Shown piece by piece: positions 1-5,523 of a DNA stretch of 9,499 nucleotides (position 1 is the stretch's first letter; every line of letters starts with the position of its first letter). The position numbers and the translations under genes are program-made. Origin of the DNA: Chloroflexota bacterium (GTDB lineage: Bacteria > Chloroflexota > Limnocylindria > Limnocylindrales > CSP1-4); contig JACDAV010000063.1 of NCBI GenBank assembly GCA_013695255.1, positions 1-9,499 on the forward strand, in the 5' to 3' direction. The notes under the pieces are model-generated. The model was given only the letters and a program-made list of their open reading frames with translations. It made no database searches and was not told the origin of the DNA.

Positions 1-1137
1 CACTACGACGTGCAGCCGGTCGACCCGCTCGACCTGTGGGACTCGCCGCCGTTCGAGCCGGTCGTCAAGGACGGGCGGATGCTGGCCCGCGGCGCCGCCG
101 ACGACAAGGGCCAGATCCACATGCACCTCCGCGCCACCGAGGCGTTGCTTGCCACGCGTGTAGGCCTGCCGGTGAACCTGAAGTTCGTCTTCGAGGGCGA
201 GGAGGAGTCGAGCTCGGAGCACCTGGACCAGTGGCTGGCGGACAACCGCGACCGGCTCCAGGCAGATGCGGCAGTCATCAGCGACACGAGCTTCTTCGAG
301 GGCAACCGTCCCTCGATCACGCTCGGGCTGCGCGGGCTGATGTATGCCCAGATCGACGTCATCGGTTCGCCGGTCGACCTTCACTCGGGGACCTACGGCG
401 GCTCCGTCGAGAACCCGGCCAACGCCCTGTGCCAGATCGTGGCCGCTCTCAAGGGACCGGATGGGCGCATCCGCATCCCCGGCTTCTACGACGACGTGGT
501 GGCGCTCTCGGATGCCGATCGCGCCGCGTTCGCCGCACTGCCCTTCGACGAGGAGGCGTACCGGGCGGGGATCGGGGTGGAGTCGCTCATCGGCGAGGTC
601 GGGTACACGACCCTCGAGCGCCGCGGCGCACGGCCGACCCTCGACGTGAACGGGATATGGGGCGGCTTCCAGGGCGAGGGAGCCAAGACGATCATCCCGG
701 CTCACGCCCATGCCAAGGTGAGCTGCCGCCTCGTCTCGGACCAGGAACCGGACCGGATCTTCGGGCTGTTCCGCGACTTCGTGATGGAGGTCGCGCCGCC
801 CGGCGTGCGGGTCGAGGTGTCGATGCTCGGCGGCGGGCGCCCGAGTCTCACGCCGATGGATCACCCGGCCACGCAGGCCGCCGCACGTGCGATCGAGGCG
901 GCGTTCGGCACGGCGCCGGTGTACATGCGCGAGGGCGGCTCCATCCCCGTCTGCGCCAGCTTCGAGCGGGTCCTCGGCTTGCCGGTGGTCCTCGCCGGCT
1001 TCACCAACCCGGACGACAACGCCCACGCCCCCAACGAGTCGATGGTCCTCGACAACTACGAGCGCGGGATTCGGGCCATCGCGCGGATGTGGGACGAGAT
1101 GGGGCGACTCGAGCTGCCGGGCGACGGTCGCGGCTGA
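1..1137 (+). CDS. M20 family metallopeptidase (dipeptidase), 5' end outside the window
   Basis: A zinc-dependent exopeptidase of the M20 (carnosinase/DapE/ArgE) clan, probably a cytosolic dipeptidase. The 378 visible residues open with HYDVQP, the first metal-ligand motif (H1, D3). Then come the DDKG bridging motif (D35), the EGEEE motif with the catalytic and ligand glutamates (E68, E69), the ligand in ISDT (D95), the dimer-interface histidine in DLHSG (H128), and the last ligand in HAPNE (H342). The lid/dimerisation insert lies between D95 and H342, and the central run with GxWGG-like residues near 219-222 is typical of the large dipeptidase branch. Such enzymes are usually about 450-470 residues, so roughly 80-90 N-terminal residues are missing to the left. 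The complete metal set suggests an active enzyme. The exact substrate (Xaa-Xaa dipeptides, acylated amino acids) cannot be read from sequence. Confidence 0.93.
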   Translation, partial: HYDVQPVDPLDLWDSPPFEPVVKDGRMLARGAADDKGQIHMHLRATEALLATRVGLPVNLKFVFEGEEESSSEHLDQWLADNRDRLQADAAVISDTSFFEGNRPSITLGLRGLMYAQIDVIGSPVDLHSGTYGGSVENPANALCQIVAALKGPDGRIRIPGFYDDVVALSDADRAAFAALPFDEEAYRAGIGVESLIGEVGYTTLERRGARPTLDVNGIWGGFQGEGAKTIIPAHAHAKVSCRLVSDQEPDRIFGLFRDFVMEVAPPGVRVEVSMLGGGRPSLTPMDHPATQAAARAIEAAFGTAPVYMREGGSIPVCASFERVLGLPVVLAGFTNPDDNAHAPNESMVLDNYERGIRAIARMWDEMGRLELPGDGRG

Positions 1138-1146
1138 GGCGCTCAA

Positions 1147-1162
1147 GGCCGTACGTTCGGCC
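1147..1162 (+). terminator. weak hairpin after the M20 gene
   Basis: A 5-bp GC stem (GGCCG at 1147-1151, CGGCC at 1158-1162) with a 6-base loop begins 10 bases after the M20 stop codon. There is no U-tract. A second 5-bp stem, CGCCC 1166-1170 with GGGCG 1181-1185, follows. They could act as a weak or Rho-aided terminator, but short GC stems are frequent by chance in this composition. Confidence 0.2.
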
Positions 1163-1205
1163 CATCGCCCGCTGCCACCTGGGCGGCTGTGGGCTCATTG
1201 ACCGG

Positions 1206-1214
1206 TGCTACGAT
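1206..1214 (+). promoter_or_regulatory. putative extended -10 promoter of the DnaB-like gene
   Basis: The sequence TGC-TACGAT has the extended -10 form (TGn followed by TAnnAT). It lies 37 bases upstream of the GTG start at 1252, so transcription would begin near 1221 and leave a leader of about 30 bases containing a Shine-Dalgarno site. I see no -35 at standard spacing; the TTGACC at 1198-1203 is too close to serve. Confidence 0.35.
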
Positions 1215-1234
1215 CCACCCGCGCACCGTCACGT

Positions 1235-1242
1235 GGGGAGGA
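1235..1242 (+). promoter_or_regulatory. Shine-Dalgarno site fixing the GTG start at 1252
   Basis: GGGGAGGA ends 9 bases before GTG 1252, the strongest ribosome binding site in the window. It favours 1252 over the in-frame upstream GTG at 1189, which has no such site and lies upstream of the putative promoter. Confidence 0.65.
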
Positions 1243-1251
1243 TGTCCGCCT

Positions 1252-2328
1252 GTGAGCACCGAGGCCGCCGACATGGCCGCCCCCGGCGGGACCTGGCGCC
1301 TGGACACCGATCAGGGCAGCATGCAGCCGCGATCGGCCCTCGACGTTCTGGGCGACCTGAACGAGAAGGTCACCTCCGGCAGGGTCGGCGAGTTCCAGCC
1401 GGTTCCGCTCGGGTTCACGCCGCTGGACCGGGCGATCGGCACGGGGCTGCGGGCCGGCGAGCTGCTGCTGATCGGCGGCGCGCAGGGCACCGGCAAGACC
1501 ACGATGGCCCTCCAGATGGCGCGCAACGTCGCTTCCGCTGGCCAGGCCAATGTCCTCTACCTCTGCTTCGAGCACGACGAGCAGTACCTCCTCAATCGCC
1601 TCATCGCGATGGAGTCCGCGCTTGCCCACCTTCCGCACAAGACGGGCGCGATCAAGATCCAGGACGTCCGCAAGGAGATCCTCGGGACCTGGGTGGCCGA
1701 GGGGGCTGTCGGGCCGGACATCACCAGCAACCCGCGACTCCGGCCCTCCCTCGACCGCATCGCCCGGTACGGCCAGAACCTGTTCCTCCTGCGCGGCTCG
1801 CAGACGGCCAGCACGATCGACAACATCCGCAGGCTCGTCCGCCAGCATCGGGAGCTGTCCGGCGAGCGGAGGCTGCTGGTGATCGTGGACTACCTCCAGA
1901 AGGTGCCCCAGATCCCGGAGCCGGAGAACGAGACCGAGAAGGTGACCTACGTCGTCAACGGCCTCAAGGACATCGCGCTCGCCGAGGACGTCCCGATGAT
2001 CAGCATCGTGGCCGCCGACAAGGAGGGGCTCAAGGCATCGCGCCTGCGCAACTTCCATTTGCGCGGCTCGTCGGCGATCAACTACGAGGCGGACGTGATC
2101 CTGATCCTGAACGAGAAGTACCACATCGTCGCCAAGGTCAACATCGAGTTCAACCCGTACCAGGCGCAGCGCTTCCGCGACTGGGTGATCGTGTCGGTCG
2201 AGAAGAACCGCGGTGGCCAGGACAACGTCGACCTGGAGTTCGAGAAGCACTTCGAGTTCTCGTGCTTCGACCCGAGCGGCCGGACCGTCCAGGAAAAGCT
2301 GATCGAGGAACGTCTCTACAACGACTGA
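1252..2328 (+). CDS. Stand-alone DnaB-type RecA-fold ATPase (DnaB helicase C-terminal-like)
   Basis: A 358-residue P-loop NTPase resembling only the C-terminal motor domain of replicative helicase DnaB. Visible motifs are Walker A GGAQGTGKTT (75-84, K82), a catalytic-glutamate region FEHDE (106-110), Walker B LLVIVDYLQ (208-216, D213, with the DYLQ signature of DnaB), a DnaB-like motif LRGSSAINYEADVILIL (270-286), and a C-terminal hairpin with VEKNRGG (316-322) at the position of the DnaB arginine finger. This finger predicts ATPase sites shared between subunits, hence an oligomer. The roughly 100-residue DnaB N-terminal (primase-binding) domain is absent. Only a short leader of about 45 residues precedes the core, so it is probably not the main replicative helicase. 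The glutamine usual in DnaB motif H3 is not obvious: residues 251-257 read SIVAADK. Alternatives are a KaiC/RadA-like recombination or regulatory ATPase. Fold confidence is high; cellular role is unknown. It sits just upstream of a long non-coding region with origin-like sequence. Confidence 0.85.
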   Translation: MSTEAADMAAPGGTWRLDTDQGSMQPRSALDVLGDLNEKVTSGRVGEFQPVPLGFTPLDRAIGTGLRAGELLLIGGAQGTGKTTMALQMARNVASAGQANVLYLCFEHDEQYLLNRLIAMESALAHLPHKTGAIKIQDVRKEILGTWVAEGAVGPDITSNPRLRPSLDRIARYGQNLFLLRGSQTASTIDNIRRLVRQHRELSGERRLLVIVDYLQKVPQIPEPENETEKVTYVVNGLKDIALAEDVPMISIVAADKEGLKASRLRNFHLRGSSAINYEADVILILNEKYHIVAKVNIEFNPYQAQRFRDWVIVSVEKNRGGQDNVDLEFEKHFEFSCFDPSGRTVQEKLIEERLYND

Positions 2329-2347
2329 ATCCTCCGAGGCCGGATTC
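2327..2347 (+). terminator. inverted repeat over the stop codon of the DnaB-like gene
   Basis: GAATCC (2327-2332) and GGATTC (2342-2347) are perfect 6-base inverted arms around a 9-base loop, beginning inside the TGA stop. GAATCCTC (2327-2334) also pairs perfectly with GAGGATTC (2371-2378), giving an alternative larger stem. No U-tract follows, so intrinsic termination is doubtful. Confidence 0.25.
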
Positions 2348-2386
2348 GACGCTCCGCGAGCCATCCGCCCGAGGATTCGACGCTCC
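2342..2386 (+). repeat. 14-bp direct repeat, two exact copies
   Basis: GGATTCGACGCTCC occurs exactly at 2342-2355 and 2373-2386, 31 bases apart start to start, about three helical turns. The first copy contains the right arm of the inverted repeat over the preceding stop codon. Confidence 0.75.
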
Positions 2387-2609
2387 CTCGAGTCCGCGTT
2401 CTCGGGCCGTCGGCGGCCGGGCGTCGCCCAGCTCCACGAGTTCTGCTACCGAGCGCGCCGGCCGCGAATGGTGTCGCTCAGAACCACCACTTCTGTTGTC
2501 GCTGCCTGGAACCCGCCGGGAGCTCCGGATTGCTCCTTGCCGTGCTCGCTCGGACGACGCCGGCTGGGTATCGACGGCATTCCGAGAAGTGACGCTTCTA
2601 TCCGGCATC

Positions 2610-2699
2610 GCCGAAGCCGACGCGCTCGCCGAAGCCGACGCGCTCGCCCAGGCCGACGCGGCCGCCGAGATCGACGCGCTCGCCGAGACCGACTCCGCC
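2610..2699 (+). repeat. Five tandem 18-bp repeat units
   Basis: Units at 2610-2627 and 2628-2645 are identical (GCCGAAGCCGACGCGCTC). Units 3 (2646-2663), 4 (2664-2681) and 5 (2682-2699) differ from them at 4, 3 and 6 positions. The unit length is divisible by three, and one forward frame would read as an AEADAL-type hexapeptide repeat, so a relic of coding sequence is possible. The length also matches plasmid-type iterons. No gene with a credible start contains it. Confidence 0.8.
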
Positions 2700-2751
2700 G
2701 GCGGTGCTCGAGCCAGGCTGACTCGAGGTTCCAGCGGTCGTCCCGGCCGCG

Positions 2752-2838
2752 TTCTCCACAGGGTTGTCCCCACCCAGTCCACATGCCCGGTGATTTCGTG
2801 GACAGCGATCCCCTGCAACTCGGCAATTTCGTGGACAA
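2752..2838. other. Cluster of five DnaA-box-like 9-mers (candidate DnaA-binding region or origin)
   Basis: Compared with the high-GC DnaA box TTGTCCACA: TTCTCCACA at 2752-2760 (8/9), TTGTCCCCA at 2764-2772 (8/9) and CAGTCCACA at 2775-2783 (7/9) on the + strand; the reverse complement of 2797-2805 (CTGTCCACG, 7/9) and of 2830-2838 (TTGTCCACG, 8/9) on the - strand. The first three are 11-12 bases apart, one helical turn. The last two lie in exact 12-bp copies of ATTTCGTGGACA (2793-2804, 2826-2837), 33 bases apart. No box is a perfect consensus match, and dnaA, dnaN, gyrB, rpmH and parAB are not visible nearby. Binding is therefore inferred only. Confidence 0.4.
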
Positions 2839-3093
2839 GGCCGTTGTGCCAGCCGGTGACCGACCGTATCTTCGGTCTTGCCCGAAGGGGCCATCGGAAC
2901 GGTCAGGTGAGGCGAGGAGCGATCCCCGCCGCGCCGTCGGTCCGGTCGGACGAGTCGCAAGGCTCGCCCCGATCGAGCCGCCGATCCGGGACCGATCAGC
3001 CGAGATCACATCAAGGCGGGTCGACCCGGCGTCGCGACCGATCTCCTGGCGGTTCCTTCGGGCGTTTCCATGCCCCGCGCATCGCCGCCGCCT

Positions 3094-3099
3094 TACACT
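3094..3099 (+). promoter_or_regulatory. putative -10 element for a leaderless ppa transcript
   Basis: TACACT (4/6 to TATAAT) ends 8 bases before the ATG at 3108, placing the transcript start at or within two bases of the start codon. No Shine-Dalgarno sequence is present in the short interval. No -35 is recognisable. Confidence 0.35.
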
Positions 3100-3107
3100 G
3101 GCCGGCG

Positions 3108-3647
3108 ATGGCCGTCACCGTGCACCCGCCTTCCACGATGGACTTTCCGGCCGTGATCGAGGTCGTGGTCGAGATCCCGCGGGGAAGTCGCAACAAGTAC
3201 GAGTGGGATGAACGATCCGGCGTGTTCCGGCTCGACCGGGTCCTGTCATCGGCCGTCTACTACAACTTCGACTACGGCTTCATCACGGACACCCGAGCCG
3301 GTGACGGCGATCACACCGACGCGCTGCTGCTGATCGACGAACCCACGTTCCCCGGCTGCCGCGTCTGGGCCCGACCGATCGGTGGACTCGAGATGCGGGA
3401 CGAGAAGGGCTTCGACTTCAAGGTCCTGTGCGTCGCGGTCGCCGACCCCCACCAGGCGCACGTCGAACGGCTCGAGCAGGTCCGTCCGCACCGGCTGATC
3501 GAGATCGAGCACTTCTTCGTCACCTACAAGCTGCTCGAGGACAAGGCGGTCGACGTGGTCGGTTGGCGGGCACGCGAGCAGGCGCTCGAGGTGCTGGTCG
3601 CGGATCGCGCGACGTACGTCGGTGAGCAGGACGGACATTCCTCCTGA
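3108..3647 (+). CDS. ppa: Family I inorganic pyrophosphatase
   Basis: A soluble Mg-dependent enzyme (EC 3.6.1.1) that hydrolyses pyrophosphate to two phosphates, pulling nucleotide, nucleic acid and aminoacyl-tRNA synthesis forward. Its 179 residues match the usual bacterial length of about 160-180 and fix the start at ATG 3108, although the frame is open far upstream. Family signatures are present: EIPRGSRNKYEW near the N-terminus (substrate/metal E and K), FRLDRVL (R), YNFDYGFI, the GDGDxxDALLL metal cluster (three aspartates equivalent to E. coli D65, D67, D70), MRDEKGFDFK (equivalents of D97, D102, K104), and HFFVTYKLLE (the YK pair). All catalytic residues I can place are kept. The segment after YGFI reads TDT where many homologues have PxT, a minor variation. 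It follows the long non-coding region, and its 3' end abuts the ThpR gene, so co-transcription is likely. Confidence 0.95.
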   Translation: MAVTVHPPSTMDFPAVIEVVVEIPRGSRNKYEWDERSGVFRLDRVLSSAVYYNFDYGFITDTRAGDGDHTDALLLIDEPTFPGCRVWARPIGGLEMRDEKGFDFKVLCVAVADPHQAHVERLEQVRPHRLIEIEHFFVTYKLLEDKAVDVVGWRAREQALEVLVADRATYVGEQDGHSS

Positions 3648-3703
3648 ACCATCGCCCCGGCCGGTACGGACCGGACCCCGACGACACCCGGCCGCGCCTG
3701 TTC

Positions 3704-4276
3704 GTGGCCGTGCCGCTCTCCCAGGCGGCCCAGGAGGCGGTGATCGACCTCGCCGAGGCGGTCCGCGCCGAGGTCGAAGCGGCCGCCCACGGGCCGCGCT
3801 CGGCCGTGCGGTGGGTCCGGATGGATGGGTTGCACCTGACCCTCCGCTTCCTGGGGCCGACGGACCCGCAGGACGTCGCCGCGGTCGAGGCGGCCGTGCG
3901 GCGGGCGGGCGCACGTGCGCTGCCGTTCAGCCTGGTCATCGGTGGCGCAGGCGCCTTCCCGTCGGCCGCCCGGCCGCGGACGATCTGGCTGGGTCTGACA
4001 GGTGGGCTGGAGAACGTCGCGCAGCTGGCCTCGACCGTCGACGACGAGCTGGAGTCGGTGGGCTGGACTCGCGAGACCCGGCCGTTCCGCGGGCACCTGA
4101 CGCTGGCCCGAGCAGACGGCCGGCGTGAGGGTCCGCTCGTCGCCCGGCGCCTGGCCGACCGGATGGCCGGCCGGACGATCGCCAGCGAGGTGAGCCAGGT
4201 TGCGCTGTACGAGAGCGTCACCGGCTCGGGAGCCGCCCGGTACGTGTCGCTGGCCAGCGTACCGCTGGGTCGCTGA
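3704..4276 (+). CDS. thpR: RNA 2',3'-cyclic phosphodiesterase (ThpR/LigT, 2H phosphoesterase)
   Basis: A 2H-superfamily enzyme opening 2',3'-cyclic phosphate on RNA ends to a 2'-phosphate; some members show 2'-5' RNA ligase activity. From GTG 3704 it has 190 residues, close to the usual 180-190. The two HxTx motifs are H44-L-T-L47 (in LHLTLRFLG) and H131-L-T-L134 (in RPFRGHLTLAR), spaced as in the family, and the C-terminal strand ends in ARYVSLASVPLG. GTG 3704 is the only canonical start in the frame, but the family's first strand reads RLFVAIPL and here the codons for PRLF lie just upstream (3692-3703). The frame is open back to the TGA at 3623-3625. The true start is therefore probably upstream, perhaps CTG 3644, which overlaps the ppa stop, unless a sequencing error hides another. 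It lies directly after ppa. Confidence 0.88.
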   Translation: MAVPLSQAAQEAVIDLAEAVRAEVEAAAHGPRSAVRWVRMDGLHLTLRFLGPTDPQDVAAVEAAVRRAGARALPFSLVIGGAGAFPSAARPRTIWLGLTGGLENVAQLASTVDDELESVGWTRETRPFRGHLTLARADGRREGPLVARRLADRMAGRTIASEVSQVALYESVTGSGAARYVSLASVPLGR

Positions 4277-4328
4277 GCCCACTGCCCACCGGGCTGGGGC
4301 GGTGCGGTGTGGTGCGGTCTGGCCGGTG

Positions 4329-4334
4329 TACCAT
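4329..4334 (+). promoter_or_regulatory. possible -10 element upstream of the low-complexity membrane protein
   Basis: TACCAT (4/6 to TATAAT) lies in the 135-base gap after thpR, giving a predicted leader of about 70 bases. Just upstream is a short tandem repeat, GGTGCGGT at 4301-4308 and 4311-4318. A 5-bp stem AGCCC/GGGCT (4276-4280, 4291-4295) at the thpR stop could be a weak terminator. No convincing -35. Confidence 0.2.
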
Positions 4335-4411
4335 GCCGTCGCTCGCGCGGCCCGCTCGATGAGGCGGAGCCGGGCTCTCGCCTCCGCTGCCGCCGAGGGA
4401 CGCCCCATCAC

Positions 4412-5491
4412 GTGACCACCGCCCAGCGCGTCCGGCTTGTCGTCGCCCTGGGCATCCTCAACCTGTGCCTTGCCACGTTGGCCGTGATGGTTGGATCGTT
4501 CGGATTGCCGGTCGGGCCAACGGGCACGAGTCCGAGCGGCAATGACGGCCTCGCCAACCGGCCGCCGGCCAGCACCGCCCCAGCACCGGGCGCGGAGACA
4601 CCAGGGCCGTCGCCGTCCGGGATGGCAGCACCATCCGCGTCCGGCGTCCCCACGCCGGTCCCGCCGACGGCATTGCCCGGTGCGTCTTCCGCACCGCCCG
4701 TCGCGACATTCCAGCCGGCACCGGGCGGGGCCTCGCCAGCGGCGGCCACGCTCTCCCCGCAGCCCTCCGATTCGACGGTGGCGCCGGCACCGAACGAGAC
4801 ACCGGCCATCGCCAGCCTGGCGCCACAGACGGCCGCGCCTGCCACGCCCGCGCCGACGACCGGGACGCCTGTGCCGGTTCCTGGGACGCCCACGACGTCT
4901 GTCCAGGCCACGGCCGCGCCAACCACGCTCGCCCCGGCGACTCCCGCGACTCAGGCGTCCGCGACTGCCCCTCCGACGCCCCGACTCCTCGCGGATCTGC
5001 CCGGCCCGCCCGTGCGCGCGCCGGAACGGAGGTCGCCTGCGCCATCGACTGCCGAGCCGTCGCTACCAGTCGCCCGCGGCCCGGGCATCGCGACCGGCCG
5101 GGCCGTTCCGAGGGCGGATCGGCATCGCGACAGCCTGGTCTGCGGGGCCGTGCCGGTCGCACCGCCCGCCACACCCCGTTCCGTCCCCGTGCCGAAGGCG
5201 GTCCTGCCGCCCGCACCCGCCGAGCCTGCCAGGCCCGCCAAGCCGGCCGAGAAGCCGGTCAAGCCCGCCAGGGCCGTGCCCCTCGCGCCGCCTACGCCCC
5301 GGGCATCCGGTGGGGCTGCACGGGCGACGCAACACCACGACGCTCGTGGCCCGAGCGCGAAGCCGCCAACGCCCGGCCGGCCGCATCGCGACAAGGCCGC
5401 GCACGGTTCGCACGGTTCCGGCAACGCGGCCGGCAATGGCGGCGGCGCGGGGCGGGACCGGGGTGGCGGGGACAACGGCAAGGGCGGTTAG
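4412..5491 (+). CDS. Membrane-anchored Ala/Pro/Thr-rich protein of unknown function
   Basis: I do not recognise a family. The 359 residues from GTG 4412 begin with a short basic stretch (R6, R8) and one hydrophobic segment at about 8-30, which is a signal anchor or uncleaved signal peptide; C19 is not in a lipobox. The rest is low complexity. Residues about 35-215 are rich in Ala, Pro, Thr and Ser and resemble an extended cell-wall-spanning or glycosylated linker. A middle part has repeated proline pairs with lysines (PAKPAEKPVKPA-like). The tail is His/Gly-rich and basic, ending in RGGGDNGKGG. No catalytic motif is visible. Third-position GC stays high along this frame, which supports it over the Arg-rich frames that overlap it. 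The start is chosen from GAGGGA at 4395-4400 (11-base spacing) and because the hydrophobic segment follows at once; an in-frame GTG near 4307 would add an unlikely N-terminus. Probably extracytoplasmic. Confidence 0.6.
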   Translation: MTTAQRVRLVVALGILNLCLATLAVMVGSFGLPVGPTGTSPSGNDGLANRPPASTAPAPGAETPGPSPSGMAAPSASGVPTPVPPTALPGASSAPPVATFQPAPGGASPAAATLSPQPSDSTVAPAPNETPAIASLAPQTAAPATPAPTTGTPVPVPGTPTTSVQATAAPTTLAPATPATQASATAPPTPRLLADLPGPPVRAPERRSPAPSTAEPSLPVARGPGIATGRAVPRADRHRDSLVCGAVPVAPPATPRSVPVPKAVLPPAPAEPARPAKPAEKPVKPARAVPLAPPTPRASGGAARATQHHDARGPSAKPPTPGRPHRDKAAHGSHGSGNAAGNGGGAGRDRGGGDNGKGG

Positions 5492-5511
5492 ATCGGCGGC
5501 GGGTTCCGACC

Positions 5512-5517
5512 GATAAT
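5512..5517 (+). promoter_or_regulatory. -10 element for a leaderless tyrA transcript
   Basis: GATAAT (5/6 to TATAAT) ends 6 bases before the ATG at 5524, so transcription should start at the A of the ATG. No Shine-Dalgarno sequence precedes the gene, consistent with leaderless translation. No -35 found. Confidence 0.5.
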
Positions 5518-5523
5518 CACCCG

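Larger units (their letters stand above)
2329..3107. other. Long intergenic region without a supported gene
   Basis: About 780 bases separate the DnaB-like gene from the pyrophosphatase, far longer than any other gap here (next largest about 140). Open frames cross it on both strands, but their translations are Arg/Ser/Pro-rich, lack any recognisable motif and have no start with a ribosome binding site, as expected of shadow frames in GC-rich DNA. It contains a 14-bp direct repeat (2342-2355, 2373-2386), small hairpins such as AGAAG/CTTCT at 2585-2599, an 18-bp tandem repeat (2610-2699), a cluster of DnaA-box-like sites (2752-2838) and the pyrophosphatase promoter region near 3094. From 2839 to about 3090 I see nothing specific. 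Confidence 0.7.

Noticed and set aside
1198..1203. TTGACC as a -35 element for the DnaB-like gene
   Set aside because: Only 5 bases separate it from TACGAT at 1209, far less than the 16-18 required, and no other -10 lies at the right distance.
1195..2364. 389-residue open frame antisense to the DnaB-like gene
   Set aside because: It is a shadow of a high-GC gene: Arg/Leu/Val/Asp-rich with no motif, while the + strand frame carries all DnaB motor signatures and a good ribosome binding site.
2150..2818. Minus-strand frame with an Ser-Ala repeat (reading the 18-bp array backwards)
   Set aside because: It has no ribosome binding site, runs into the DnaB-like gene, and shows no protein motif; the repeat alone creates the pattern.
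2468..3211. Arg/Ser-rich + strand frame across the intergenic region and into ppa
   Set aside because: It has no recognisable domain, its composition is that of an out-of-frame GC-rich translation, and it overlaps the certain ppa start in another frame.
36..3647. Continuous 1203-codon frame on the + strand ending with the pyrophosphatase
   Set aside because: Only its last 179 codons are real. Upstream it runs out of frame through the M20 and DnaB-like genes and through non-coding DNA, and stays open because stop codons are rare at this GC content.
4491..5516. 341-residue Arg/Pro-rich frame overlapping the low-complexity membrane protein
   Set aside because: The frame from 4412 keeps G/C at third positions and has a signal anchor at its start. 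This one is extremely Arg-rich, as expected of a shifted reading.
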